Source: Lactobacillus pasteurii DSM 23907 = CRBIP 24.76
GTDB lineage: Bacteria > Bacillota > Bacilli > Lactobacillales > Lactobacillaceae
Direction: 5' to 3'
DNA: 64,000 nt
NCBI RefSeq assembly: GCF_000297025.1
Contig: NZ_CAKD01000001.1
Coordinates: forward strand, 98,944-162,943
Part shown: piece by piece, positions 1 through 7,731 of the stretch
How positions within the stretch are numbered: the stretch's first letter is position 1
Layout of the letters: each line of letters opens with the position of its first letter
Translations under genes and position numbers: made by a program
Notes under the pieces: model-generated
Seen by the model: the letters and a program-made list of their open reading frames with translations, nothing else
What the model was told of the DNA's origin: nothing
The model's database searches: none

Positions 1-3
1 GTT

Positions 4-111
4 TCAAAAGATATTCAACCTTCCCTCTTTAAAAGCCCTTTTAATGACGATATTGGTCAACAATTTTGAAATGACAACAAACAACAAAACAATTAGTAAG
101 TATGAAATCAT
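4..111 (-). pseudogene. C-terminal fragment of an ABC-2 type permease
   Basis: A 35-codon open frame from an ATG at 111 to TGA at 4-6. It encodes one hydrophobic segment followed by a basic tail (KRAFKEGRLNIF), the usual ending of an ABC-2 membrane subunit. It lies downstream of, and on the same strand as, two other broken pieces of an ABC exporter (159-1018). I read it as the end of the same permease after a frameshift, or as the end of a second permease. It has no good ribosome binding site of its own. It is not a functional gene as seen here. Confidence 0.35.
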
Positions 112-158
112 AAAATCTCATCGAAAATTATGATGATAGATAATCCTAATTGGGAAAC

Positions 159-701
159 TTAATGGGCTAAATAACCGAATTGGTTTGATAAAAGCAGAAT
201 TGGCAATAAAATTAATTCTTCGTATTCAAGAGCATTTCTACTCAAAATAAATAGTAGGCTAATAAAATAACTCAAAACTGTTGATGCAAACCAAAATAAG
301 ATAATACCTATTAATAATTGCAGATCGAAATAATCAACAGGAATATTTAAAATTTTAACTTCTAATCCTGCAATCGGAAAAGAAATCAACCCATACAAGG
401 CAGCTGGCGATAGGACGGAAATTAGCACTTTCACTGAAGAAAGACCAGAATTCAACAAATGGGCCAAGGTTCCCTGCCACTGCTAAAAACCTAAGGCTCC
501 AGCACTAGTTGTACAAGAAGCCCACATCCCCATAATTCCAGCTATCAGCCACTCTTTTCCAGAATAGGACTGGTTGGTGAAATTTGCCAAATATTGGTAT
601 AGTAGCATTGAACTTGTTTCGATCAAAACTAAACTAACGAAATAAGAGTTTTTCACATAGAGCTTCAGTTGAAACAAAATCATCCTCAATAGCTTCATCA
701 A
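159..701 (-). pseudogene. ABC-2 type exporter permease interrupted by an amber codon
   Basis: The frame starts with MKLLRMILFQLKLYVKNSYF just after 701 and runs to GALGF. It stops at TAG (483-485) and continues in the same frame as QWQGTLAHLLNSG to the stop at 159. The two halves together look like the N-terminal two thirds of an ABC-2 membrane subunit: cytoplasmic N-terminus, several hydrophobic segments and a QGT loop. Because the frame is kept across the TAG, a single point mutation explains the break. The end at 159 is also premature. It follows the ATPase remnant at 705-1018, so this was an ATPase-permease operon. Substrate unknown. Confidence 0.6.
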
Positions 702-704
702 TAA

Positions 705-1018
705 TCACCCTAACTTTCGCTTTAAAGTAGGTGCGATTGCTAGATATGCATCAGCTAAGGAAGCACTATCTGGTACTGCAGCATACTTTTTTACATCTGA
801 AACAGAACCACGGTAATGTATTCTGCCATTACCAATTAAATATATACGATCAGCCGGGGTTTCAATATCTGTCATGTTGTGACTAGTAAGAACAATTGCT
901 CGTCCACTTTCAGCTAATCTTTTAATCAACTTTCGGACTGCAATCACAGACTCAACGTCCAAGCCCACAGTTGGCTCATCCAGCATTAAGATTTGAGGTC
1001 GGTTAATGTATGCAATAA
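705..1018 (-). pseudogene. ABC transporter ATPase, C-terminal remnant
   Basis: The surviving frame begins inside the gene with INRPQILMLDEPTVGLD (Walker B plus D-loop). It continues through the H-loop (LTSHNMTD) and a C-terminal tail ending TLKRKLG. Walker A and the LSGGQ signature are absent: the sequence upstream is replaced by the terminator hairpin of the next operon at about 1018-1045. The protein therefore cannot bind ATP normally. It belongs to the CcmA/ABC-2 exporter type by its Walker B context and by the permease downstream. The deletion junction close to 1018 marks the edge of the decay. Confidence 0.65.
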
Positions 1019-1046
1019 AAAAAGCTACCTTTATAGGTAACCGTTT
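1016..1046 (-). terminator. Terminator of the TetR-FtsX-ATPase operon
   Basis: On the minus strand a stem GGTTACC/GGTAGC-type hairpin is followed by a run of T, directly downstream of the ATPase gene ending at 1081. Imperfect stem. Confidence 0.45.
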
Positions 1047-1080
1047 TCACTGAAATTCAGGAGATTAGGTATAACTTCTT

Positions 1081-1755
1081 TTAAGCCTCCTTACTCAACT
1101 GACCATCCATCATCTCATAAATGTGATCCGCATATTCCTTAAGTCGTGGATCATGCGTCACTAAGATGACAGCCTTATTCCTCTCTTTAGCCATTGTCTT
1201 AAATAGCTGACCTACTTCTTTGACTTTCTCACTGTCTAAGGAAGCAGTTGGCTCATCTGCCAAGATAATTGCCGGATCAGCATACAAAGCCCGCGCAATC
1301 GCTACTCTTTGCTTTTGACCACCTGACAATTCGCCTGGATACTTTTTGGCTAAGTCGCTGATGCCTAATTGCTCCATCAGCTTGGCTAACTCTTCTTTGC
1401 TCAGGTTGCCTTGCCTTTTTACCTTATCAACCAAGACAAATTGATCTTGCACTGTTAAATAAGGTACTAAGTTGTAAGCTTGCAAGATAAAGCCTATCTT
1501 GTTCAAACGCAAGGCACCAGTCTTTTTAGCAGATAGCTGACTGATTTCTTCTCCATCAACTTTAACGCTACCAGAAGTTGGCTTTTGCAAAGAACCAATA
1601 ATTGTTAAAAATGTACTCTTGCCCGCACCTGATGGTCCCATAATCAAGACAACTTCGCCACTTTCTGCTTCAAAGTCAACGTCCTTCAAGGCTCTTACCT
1701 GAGCGCCGCCTTTGCCATAAACTTTATTTATCTTTTCTAATTGAATTGCTGCCAT
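1081..1755 (-). CDS. ABC transporter ATP-binding protein (MacB/LolD type)
   Basis: 224-residue ATPase with Walker A GPSGAGKST (about residues 40-48), Q-loop, signature LSGGQKQRV, Walker B IILADEPT and an H-loop (VTHDP). Length and motifs match the stand-alone ATPases that pair with FtsX/MacB-type permeases in Gram-positive antimicrobial-peptide or lipid exporters. It is the third gene of a minus-strand operon: TetR regulator, FtsX-type permease, then this ATPase 2 bp after the permease. It powers the permease on the inner face of the membrane. The substrate cannot be read from the sequence. Expression is probably repressed by the upstream TetR protein. Confidence 0.9.
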   Translation of the reverse strand: MAAIQLEKINKVYGKGGAQVRALKDVDFEAESGEVVLIMGPSGAGKSTFLTIIGSLQKPTSGSVKVDGEEISQLSAKKTGALRLNKIGFILQAYNLVPYLTVQDQFVLVDKVKRQGNLSKEELAKLMEQLGISDLAKKYPGELSGGQKQRVAIARALYADPAIILADEPTASLDSEKVKEVGQLFKTMAKERNKAVILVTHDPRLKEYADHIYEMMDGQLSKEA

Positions 1756-1757
1756 AC

Positions 1758-2819
1758 TTATTCACCAATCGCCTTTACTGGATCTACTTTCAAAATAGAT
1801 CTTACTGGAATCAAACTTCCGATAATTCCCATCAATAACATGCCACCTACTCCTGCAAGCATAATCGCTGGCGTAAAGTCCATTGGCACGCTCTTTGGCA
1901 TCATTAAAATTGTCAATTCCATCAACAACAAACCAATGACTGCGCCTGTGACAACCAAAATTACTGCCTGGCCAATCGTAGCTGCTACCAAGGTCTTAGC
2001 TGGAATGCCTTGTGCGCGCATAACTGCATAATTCTGCATCTTCTGCATAGTCAAAATGTATAAAAAGACTGCAATGATAATCAGCGAAATAATAAACAAG
2101 AAGCCAATCATCAATTCAAAAGTCATATTCTGAGCCGTGTAGCCTGGCAACTTGTTGATAAAGGTCTTAACATCATAAGTTTTGGCATTTTTATGATTTA
2201 ACTTGTAATCAGCATTCTTAGAAATTATTCCTGAAGCAACAACGTTAGGCATGGCTACCTTTAGCTTTTTCCAAGTCGCTAAATCTCCATAGATAATTGG
2301 CGCAATATTGATTTTGGCATTTTTGACAAAACCAACAATTGTGTACTTTTGCTTTGAATCATTTAGCTTGATCTTGTCGCCTAATTTGTAGCCTTTCAAT
2401 TGCAAGGCTTGATCGGCGGTAACTTCGCTCTTATTCTTAGATTTGCGACCAGCAATCAGTTCTTGATCTTGATAGATAAATTGATCGCGCTTGACGCCTA
2501 AAAATTGGGCCGAAATCGAGCTACGCTTGTTAGCCTTGACTACTACTGGGACTTGCCCTAAGTAAGCTTCATTTTTGCTTAAAGAAGCATTCTTTAGGTC
2601 ATCTTTATTTAGGACTGACTGACTCAAACTAATGTTGGCATTTTTATTCAAAACAACCTTCTGAGTCTGCCAAGATTCAAGCGCTTGCGTATTTTCCTCA
2701 GCTAGGCCAATTGCTAGCGATGACAACATGAAAATCAAGTAGCTAATCAAAAAGATCATCATAACGATCAAGCCATAGCGTATTTTCTCATGTTTAATTT
2801 CTTTAAATGCTAAAAACAT
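1758..2819 (-). CDS. FtsX-like ABC transporter permease
   Basis: 353 residues. The N-terminus carries one membrane segment (about 12-37) after a short basic stretch (FKEIKHEKIRYG). A large extracytoplasmic domain of the MacB periplasmic-core type follows. Three membrane segments lie in the last 140 residues, with the FtsX-typical cytoplasmic loop MRAQGIPAKTL and the end PVRSILKVDPVKAIGE. This is the usual topology of a type VII (MacB-like) exporter half-transporter working with the ATPase at 1081-1755. The gene starts 1 bp after the TetR stop codon, so the three genes are translated from one message. Confidence 0.88.
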   Translation of the reverse strand: MFLAFKEIKHEKIRYGLIVMMIFLISYLIFMLSSLAIGLAEENTQALESWQTQKVVLNKNANISLSQSVLNKDDLKNASLSKNEAYLGQVPVVVKANKRSSISAQFLGVKRDQFIYQDQELIAGRKSKNKSEVTADQALQLKGYKLGDKIKLNDSKQKYTIVGFVKNAKINIAPIIYGDLATWKKLKVAMPNVVASGIISKNADYKLNHKNAKTYDVKTFINKLPGYTAQNMTFELMIGFLFIISLIIIAVFLYILTMQKMQNYAVMRAQGIPAKTLVAATIGQAVILVVTGAVIGLLLMELTILMMPKSVPMDFTPAIMLAGVGGMLLMGIIGSLIPVRSILKVDPVKAIGE

Positions 2820-2820
2820 T

Positions 2821-3345
2821 CTACTTCATTCCTTTAGCTATTAATTCTAAACTAGTTCTTAATCGCTCAAGGATTTCATTGGTGTGATCAGGATCATTGA
2901 AGCAGGCATTGATTGCATCATGGCTTAAGACCATGGCACTCCACATCTGTGGCGGCATTTTCAGCATCTGTCCAGGATTGCCTTGCATCGTACCCAAAAC
3001 TATTTCATTGCGGGTCATATGCAATTTCATCAAGGGCCAATATTGACTATTTTGGGCCTTTTCGACAAAATTCTTCACCCTTTGATAGTAGAAATCTGGA
3101 TCGAATCCACTTGATGGCCTGATCCCCGTATGAATTTCCTTGATTGCGATCTTATAAACGTACATATAAGCATCTGTTAAATCATCGAAATATTTATAAA
3201 AAGCTCCCCGAGCGATTTCGGCATCTTTGACGATTCGACTAACTTGGGCGTCAGTTAAAGGGTACGTACTAAATTCCTTTAAGACGGCTTGCGTTATTCT
3301 TTGCTTTTTTTCGTCCGGTAAATTTAAAAATGTTGATTTAACCAT
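2821..3345 (-). CDS. TetR family transcriptional regulator
   Basis: 174 residues from the ATG at 3345, chosen because GGAAAGGAAG sits just upstream; an upstream in-frame extension to 3408 runs through the promoter and is unlikely. The N-terminal 50 residues form a TetR-type helix-turn-helix (TDAQVSRIVKDAEIARGAFYKYFDDLTD). The C-terminal part is an all-helical ligand-binding domain of the group seen with multidrug exporters. First gene of the operon with an FtsX permease and an ATPase. It probably represses its own operon through the inverted sites at 3364-3413 and is released by a ligand linked to the exporter. The ligand is unknown. Confidence 0.88.
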   Translation of the reverse strand: MVKSTFLNLPDEKKQRITQAVLKEFSTYPLTDAQVSRIVKDAEIARGAFYKYFDDLTDAYMYVYKIAIKEIHTGIRPSSGFDPDFYYQRVKNFVEKAQNSQYWPLMKLHMTRNEIVLGTMQGNPGQMLKMPPQMWSAMVLSHDAINACFNDPDHTNEILERLRTSLELIAKGMK

Positions 3346-3363
3346 ATTCTTCCTTTCCAAGTA

Positions 3364-3416
3364 ACACAGTGTCACTTGACGGTATAAATAATATAACCTT
3401 GGTGACACTGTGTCAA
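3364..3416 (-). promoter_or_regulatory. Promoter and TetR operator pair of the exporter operon
   Basis: On the minus strand: -35 TTGACA (3411-3416), 17-bp spacer, -10 TATTAT (3388-3393). Two inverted copies of GTGACACTGTGT lie at 3402-3413 (overlapping the -35 box) and 3364-3375 (downstream of the -10 box, upstream of the ATG at 3345). This layout fits repression by the TetR protein. Confidence 0.8.
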
Positions 3417-3441
3417 CTTTAAAACTCTATTTTTTAAAAAA

Positions 3442-4041
3442 TTATGCTAAAACGCGGTTGTAATAAAGCATTCTGCTGGTATTTTTCTTTACTTCGAACT
3501 TAGCTAAGCCGCAATTGTCCATAGTCTGGAAATTGCTCATCTTGCCCGCTTCAACTAAACAAGCAGCCATCATTCTAATCAAAGTTCCATGCGCTACTAC
3601 CAATACTTTGCCATCAGGGTACTTCTGCCTTAATTCATCAATAAACTCTTGGCAGCGTTGACCTAAATGCACTTGGCTTTCGGCATCAGTAGCATAAGTC
3701 AGATACTTGTCTGTGACCTTGCCCCATTCATCAAAGGCATCTGGGTAATTTGCTCTTAACTCGCTAATTAATTGTGCATCCCAGCTGCCAAAATCAAACT
3801 CCTTAATTCGCTCGTCAGTAATCAATTCCTTTTGACCCTTAGTGAAAATTTTGGCTGTTTCTTGGGCTCTAGCCAAAGGGCTGACAAAGACCACATCATA
3901 CTGACTAGGGTCAAAATTAGCAGCTGCAGCTTGCGCCTGACTTCTTCCTTCTTCATCCAAAGGATAGTTGGTTGCTGAACCTTGAATGCGATTTTCCTTA
4001 TTTAAACCAGTTTGTCCGTGACGAATAAAAGTTAACTCCAT
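3442..4041 (-). CDS. Histidine phosphatase family protein (phosphoglycerate mutase-like)
   Basis: 199 residues beginning MELTFIRHGQTGLN. RHGQT carries the catalytic His phosphorylated during the reaction. NRIQG, SPLARAQETA and the second catalytic His in VVAHGTLIRM complete the histidine phosphatase fold. Size and motifs fit the cofactor-independent-looking GpmB/CobC-like branch rather than the glycolytic mutase. The substrate is therefore not certain: a small phosphorylated metabolite is likely. GAGGAAG precedes the ATG. It may be co-transcribed with yaaA, which ends 17 bp upstream. Confidence 0.85.
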   Translation of the reverse strand: MELTFIRHGQTGLNKENRIQGSATNYPLDEEGRSQAQAAAANFDPSQYDVVFVSPLARAQETAKIFTKGQKELITDERIKEFDFGSWDAQLISELRANYPDAFDEWGKVTDKYLTYATDAESQVHLGQRCQEFIDELRQKYPDGKVLVVAHGTLIRMMAACLVEAGKMSNFQTMDNCGLAKFEVKKNTSRMLYYNRVLA

Positions 4042-4058
4042 ATTTACTTCCTCAAAAA

Positions 4059-4820
4059 TTATTTCCTAGTAAAATCAAAATCTGTCCGAAAGACATAATT
4101 GTCTTCGCTACTCTCTTCTTCATTATAACTGAAAGCAAAATCATTAAAATCCTTCAAGCCATCTAAGCTATCAATTTGGTTTTGGCAGATGAAACGGGTC
4201 ATTTCGCCTCTAGCCATTTTGGCGTGAACGCCAACTGTCTTCCACTTGCCGGCCTTTAATTCTTGAAAATCTATCGTGACCATTTTTCGATTTTCAGTTA
4301 AATATGGGGCAATCATGCGCGAATATTCTTTTGAAGCTAAATTGATGATGGTGGTTTCATCTTTGAACAATTCATCAGCCACTTGTCCTGCCCAAAAATG
4401 ATAAAGATTGCCATCTTGAAAGCCTGCCACTTTATTTTTGACTTCTAGCCGGTAGGGCTGCACCCCATCAAAGGGACGCAAAATACCATAAAGGCCTGAT
4501 AGAATTCTTACATGTTCTTGCAAAAAGTCCAAAGCTTCCTTAGATAGTAAATCCGCTGCCATGTACTGATATTGGATTCCCTGATAGGACATAATTGCTG
4601 GCGTTAATTGCCGTTCAAAATCTAGCTGCTCTAGCTGCTTTTGCCCTTGGGCTACAATCCGGTCGCTTGCCTCCCAGATTTCCTTTAACTCTTTGGCAGT
4701 TCTACTCTTTAAAAAATCAGCCAAAATCCTGGCCTGCTCAAGCATCACAGCTTGAGTCAACACTGGAAAGGCATCCTGATCAACGACCATTTTTTTGGCG
4801 GGAGAGATAATTATTTTCAT
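4059..4820 (-). CDS. yaaA: Peroxide stress protein YaaA (DUF328)
   Basis: 253 residues from the ATG at 4820 (MKIIISPAKKM). This start is preferred because AAAGGA lies upstream and YaaA proteins begin with this SPAKKM motif. A longer frame to 4925 overlaps the divergent gene. The body shows family features: SGLYGILRPFDGVQPYRLE, LASKEYS and the C-terminal HAKMARGEMTRF. In E. coli YaaA lowers free iron and limits oxidative DNA damage; here the role is by homology. It is divergent from the gene at 4876, with only 55 bp between the starts. Confidence 0.92.
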   Translation of the reverse strand: MKIIISPAKKMVVDQDAFPVLTQAVMLEQARILADFLKSRTAKELKEIWEASDRIVAQGQKQLEQLDFERQLTPAIMSYQGIQYQYMAADLLSKEALDFLQEHVRILSGLYGILRPFDGVQPYRLEVKNKVAGFQDGNLYHFWAGQVADELFKDETTIINLASKEYSRMIAPYLTENRKMVTIDFQELKAGKWKTVGVHAKMARGEMTRFICQNQIDSLDGLKDFNDFAFSYNEEESSEDNYVFRTDFDFTRK

Positions 4821-4875
4821 AATTTTTCCTTTTACTGTACAATTTGATAAGTTACTAATAGAGAGGACCAATAAA

Positions 4876-5517
4876 ATGAATCCTGATTTTGCAATCATTT
4901 TAAATTTCGACTTAAAAACTAGCAATGTCGATCAAGACTACTTGGTAAAAGAAGCTCGCAACATTGGCGTGCGTGCAATCATGGCTGATGACAGCTTCTT
5001 AGAAGCTTGTCAAAAATACAGCATTGCCTTGTTAGACAAGCAAGCTGGCCTTGATTTAACTGCTGAAAACGTCATCGACACCATCGTCGAAAATCGCATC
5101 AAAGGCCAAGCAACCATCATCAATCTTGCAGTTGAAGCTGATGGCAAACTAGCTGATGACAATTTGAAGATGCTATCAGCAATCAACGATTGGATGCACT
5201 TGTTCGGCCATGCTTTAAACGAAAGCGAGCCTAGTGAGCTTAAGACTAGCTATGGCTATATTTTAACCAATCGTCACGCCACTTATCAAAAATATATTTT
5301 CGTCAAAACTCCTCTACCAGACAAACTAACTGTTTCTGGTTTAAAGCAAGCACCAAACCGCGTGGAATGGATTGCAGACCGCACTGAAGCTAAATTTAGC
5401 TACGACAAGCAAGAATTGACGATTGATTTATCTGCTTCTAATAGCGAATTTGCTTGGGAAATCATCCGCATTCAAGCTCACCGCCCTGAAGACGACTTAG
5501 GCGAAACTAAATTCTAA
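4876..5517 (+). CDS. Protein of unknown function, weakly alpha-L-fucosidase-like
   Basis: 213 residues from the ATG at 4876, preceded by GAGAGGA; a longer frame would run back into yaaA. The first 120 residues look like part of an alpha/beta fold (IGVRAIMADDSFLEACQKYSI, QATIINLAVEADGK). The last 80 look like a small beta domain (YGYILTNRHATYQKYIFV, then VEWIADR). The pattern recalls the end of a GH29 barrel with its beta-sandwich, but the protein is far too short for a fucosidase and I see no catalytic residues. No signal peptide. Acidic C-terminus. Function not assigned. Confidence 0.7.
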   Translation: MNPDFAIILNFDLKTSNVDQDYLVKEARNIGVRAIMADDSFLEACQKYSIALLDKQAGLDLTAENVIDTIVENRIKGQATIINLAVEADGKLADDNLKMLSAINDWMHLFGHALNESEPSELKTSYGYILTNRHATYQKYIFVKTPLPDKLTVSGLKQAPNRVEWIADRTEAKFSYDKQELTIDLSASNSEFAWEIIRIQAHRPEDDLGETKF

Positions 5518-5518
5518 A

Positions 5519-6322
5519 CTAGCTAAGGCTAGTTTTTTTATTTTGCTCAAAAAACTCCCTAAAACGCTTGGCTTCTTTCACTAAAGCTTCATCATCATTG
5601 ACTTGCGATAACTTATAGCCAACAAAATAAGGCGGTGCATCATAGCGCGTAATGTACTTGGCACAAATTCCCCCATCTGCGCGCGGGTAAAAGAACAAGT
5701 TATATGATTTAAAGCGGCCATTGTACATCACGTTTAGCAAATACTCAGCCCCAGCCTGAATCCAATCAGCCCATAGGTCTAGATCAGATAGTTCTAGGGC
5801 ATTGATATTGATTTCGGTGTAGCCTTGCACCGGATGAGTAGCAATATTAACTTCAACTTGATCATTTTTGAATAAGCTATGCCCTTCAAAATTGTTTTGA
5901 TGAAGATACTTGTAGGCATCTTCTTTTTTGAAGCCAACAATCTGCATATGCGGATGAATCAAGGAGCCTCCTGAATGGGGGCCATAATTTTTGTACCAGA
6001 CAACCGAGCGATATTGCTTATCCTTTGCCATCTCCAAATACGCATCCAGGGCAAAGCGCATCAACTTGCGATTATGCTCTTTAGAATAAGTGGAAATATC
6101 CCCCAAATGATCATGCGATTCAATCAAAACGGTTTGCGTCGTGTCTCTAAGCGTTGGGAACTTATTATGCAGCCAGATGAATTCTCCATCTTGACGGTAA
6201 ATATCCGTTAAATGCTCCGTATCACAAAAAGGACAAACCTTGACTTTAGGCTTATCTTTGCGATAAGAGTGCGGCTTATTTTTGGCAATACTCAATTCAA
6301 AAACTATCGGATCATTGTTCAA
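5519..6322 (-). CDS. GalT-like HIT-superfamily protein (DUF4931)
   Basis: 267 residues if started at the TTG at 6322, which has AAGAGGG at a good distance; a TTG at 6340 would add six residues but has no ribosome binding site. It carries CPFC near the N-terminus and the HPHMQ nucleotidyl-transfer motif of the histidine-triad/GalT superfamily, following GPHSGGSLIHP. The layout is that of galactose-1-phosphate uridylyltransferase (zinc-binding CxxC, then HxHxQ), but sequence and length fit the small DUF4931 group. It is probably a nucleotidyltransferase or phosphorylase whose substrate is not known. Confidence 0.75.
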   Translation of the reverse strand: MNNDPIVFELSIAKNKPHSYRKDKPKVKVCPFCDTEHLTDIYRQDGEFIWLHNKFPTLRDTTQTVLIESHDHLGDISTYSKEHNRKLMRFALDAYLEMAKDKQYRSVVWYKNYGPHSGGSLIHPHMQIVGFKKEDAYKYLHQNNFEGHSLFKNDQVEVNIATHPVQGYTEININALELSDLDLWADWIQAGAEYLLNVMYNGRFKSYNLFFYPRADGGICAKYITRYDAPPYFVGYKLSQVNDDEALVKEAKRFREFFEQNKKTSLS

Positions 6323-6467
6323 TCTTTTCGCCCTCTTCAATCAAAAAATTCTAGGAGCCTTCATTATACCGCTAATAGACTCAAATCTTTACTAATTAAC
6401 TTATAGATGATAAGCTTACATGTAAATGGACACTTTTTACATTCATCAGAATAAGGGTTGATTTATT

Positions 6468-7676
6468 ATGGAATCTAGAAGAAATTTACATAAACGCAAC
6501 AACCGCAACAATATCATCTTGGTCCTAGTTGGCCTGGTTGCGGTCCTTGCATTGATCTTCGGCGTAGTTGCCCATAATAAGCGCGTTCAAGGCGAGGCCC
6601 GGGCACGCAAGTTTGCTACAACTCACTTCAATCCCAACGTTACAATCTATGGGGTTAAAGTTGGCAATTTAACTGTAGCTAAGGCAACTAAGAAGATTAA
6701 CGAAAAAGCTAATAACACTGCAAGCTTAGTCGATAACAAGGTTGTCTTATCAAGAAATGCTGCTAAGACAACGATTAGTTCGGCCGAAGTTGCCAAATAC
6801 TTCAAAAAGCAGCACACTGAATCACCAAATAACAAGACCTACACTTACGAATCAGCTAGCTTAAATGAAGCTAAAAGCAAGCTAACCGCTCTTGATCAAG
6901 CAAGCGTAGAATTCAAGGTTAACGGCAAAACTTACGACTTGAAAGCTAAAGACTTAGTCAACAAGGTCGAATACCAAGATGGCAAGTTCAACTTCAAGGA
7001 TGACAAGAAGTTAGCTAACAAGCTTGAACAGATCGATCGCGAAAATACCACGATCAAAAAGAGCTATAAGTTTACTGTTCCATCCGGCAGTTCTGTCAAG
7101 GGCAAGACCATCACCGTCAAAAACGAAAGCTACGGCTGGGGCGTTTACGTTAAAAAAGCCCGCGAGGCAGTCAAGGAAGCTTTTGCTAATGGAACTAAGC
7201 AGTTAGATGGTGGAAACTACCTCTATGGCTTAGGCTACAGTACTTATCCACACGGTTATCAAGAATCTAACCACGGCATTGGTCAAAACTATGTCGTTGT
7301 TTCGCTCAAAAAACAAGAGCTTTGGGTTGTTCGCCATGGCCAAGTTGCTGTCCATCTAACAGATGTCGTTACTGGAACTATGACTGGCGACAAGAGCGAT
7401 CAAACTCCAAAGGGCGTATGGTACATCCACTATAAGGAGTCCCCAAGCGTACTTAGAGGCTACAATGACGATGGTTCAAAATACGCTTCTAAAGTTCAAT
7501 ACTGGATGCCATTTACTTTAAGTGGCTGCGGCTTGCATGATGCTAGCTGGAGAACTGACTGGTCCAAGACTGCCTACCTCAAGGGTGGTTCACATGGATG
7601 TGTCAACATTAAGCCAGGCGAAGTTAAGAAGGTCTGGGATAACGTAATCAAGAACGAACCTGTCATCGTTTACTAG
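6468..7676 (+). CDS. L,D-transpeptidase (YkuD domain), membrane-anchored
   Basis: 402 residues. A short basic N-terminus is followed by one membrane anchor (about 16-36). Next comes an extracellular putative peptidoglycan-binding domain rich in Lys/Asn/Thr (about 50-220). A YkuD catalytic domain ends the protein, with the active-site motif GGSHGCVNI near residues 373-381 (Cys378, His376). L,D-transpeptidases make 3-3 cross-links or attach proteins to peptidoglycan, acting outside the membrane. AGGG lies upstream of the ATG. Single gene with its own terminator at 7690-7721. Confidence 0.9.
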   Translation: MESRRNLHKRNNRNNIILVLVGLVAVLALIFGVVAHNKRVQGEARARKFATTHFNPNVTIYGVKVGNLTVAKATKKINEKANNTASLVDNKVVLSRNAAKTTISSAEVAKYFKKQHTESPNNKTYTYESASLNEAKSKLTALDQASVEFKVNGKTYDLKAKDLVNKVEYQDGKFNFKDDKKLANKLEQIDRENTTIKKSYKFTVPSGSSVKGKTITVKNESYGWGVYVKKAREAVKEAFANGTKQLDGGNYLYGLGYSTYPHGYQESNHGIGQNYVVVSLKKQELWVVRHGQVAVHLTDVVTGTMTGDKSDQTPKGVWYIHYKESPSVLRGYNDDGSKYASKVQYWMPFTLSGCGLHDASWRTDWSKTAYLKGGSHGCVNIKPGEVKKVWDNVIKNEPVIVY

Positions 7677-7689
7677 AAATAAGTACTAA

Positions 7690-7721
7690 AAAAGGAGATA
7701 TCGGCGATATCTCCTTTTTTG
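7690..7721. terminator. Bidirectional terminator
   Basis: Perfect stem GGAGATATC/GATATCTCC flanked by A and T runs, between convergent genes ending at 7676 (+) and 7732 (-). Confidence 0.85.
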
Positions 7722-7731
7722 ATAGTCAATT

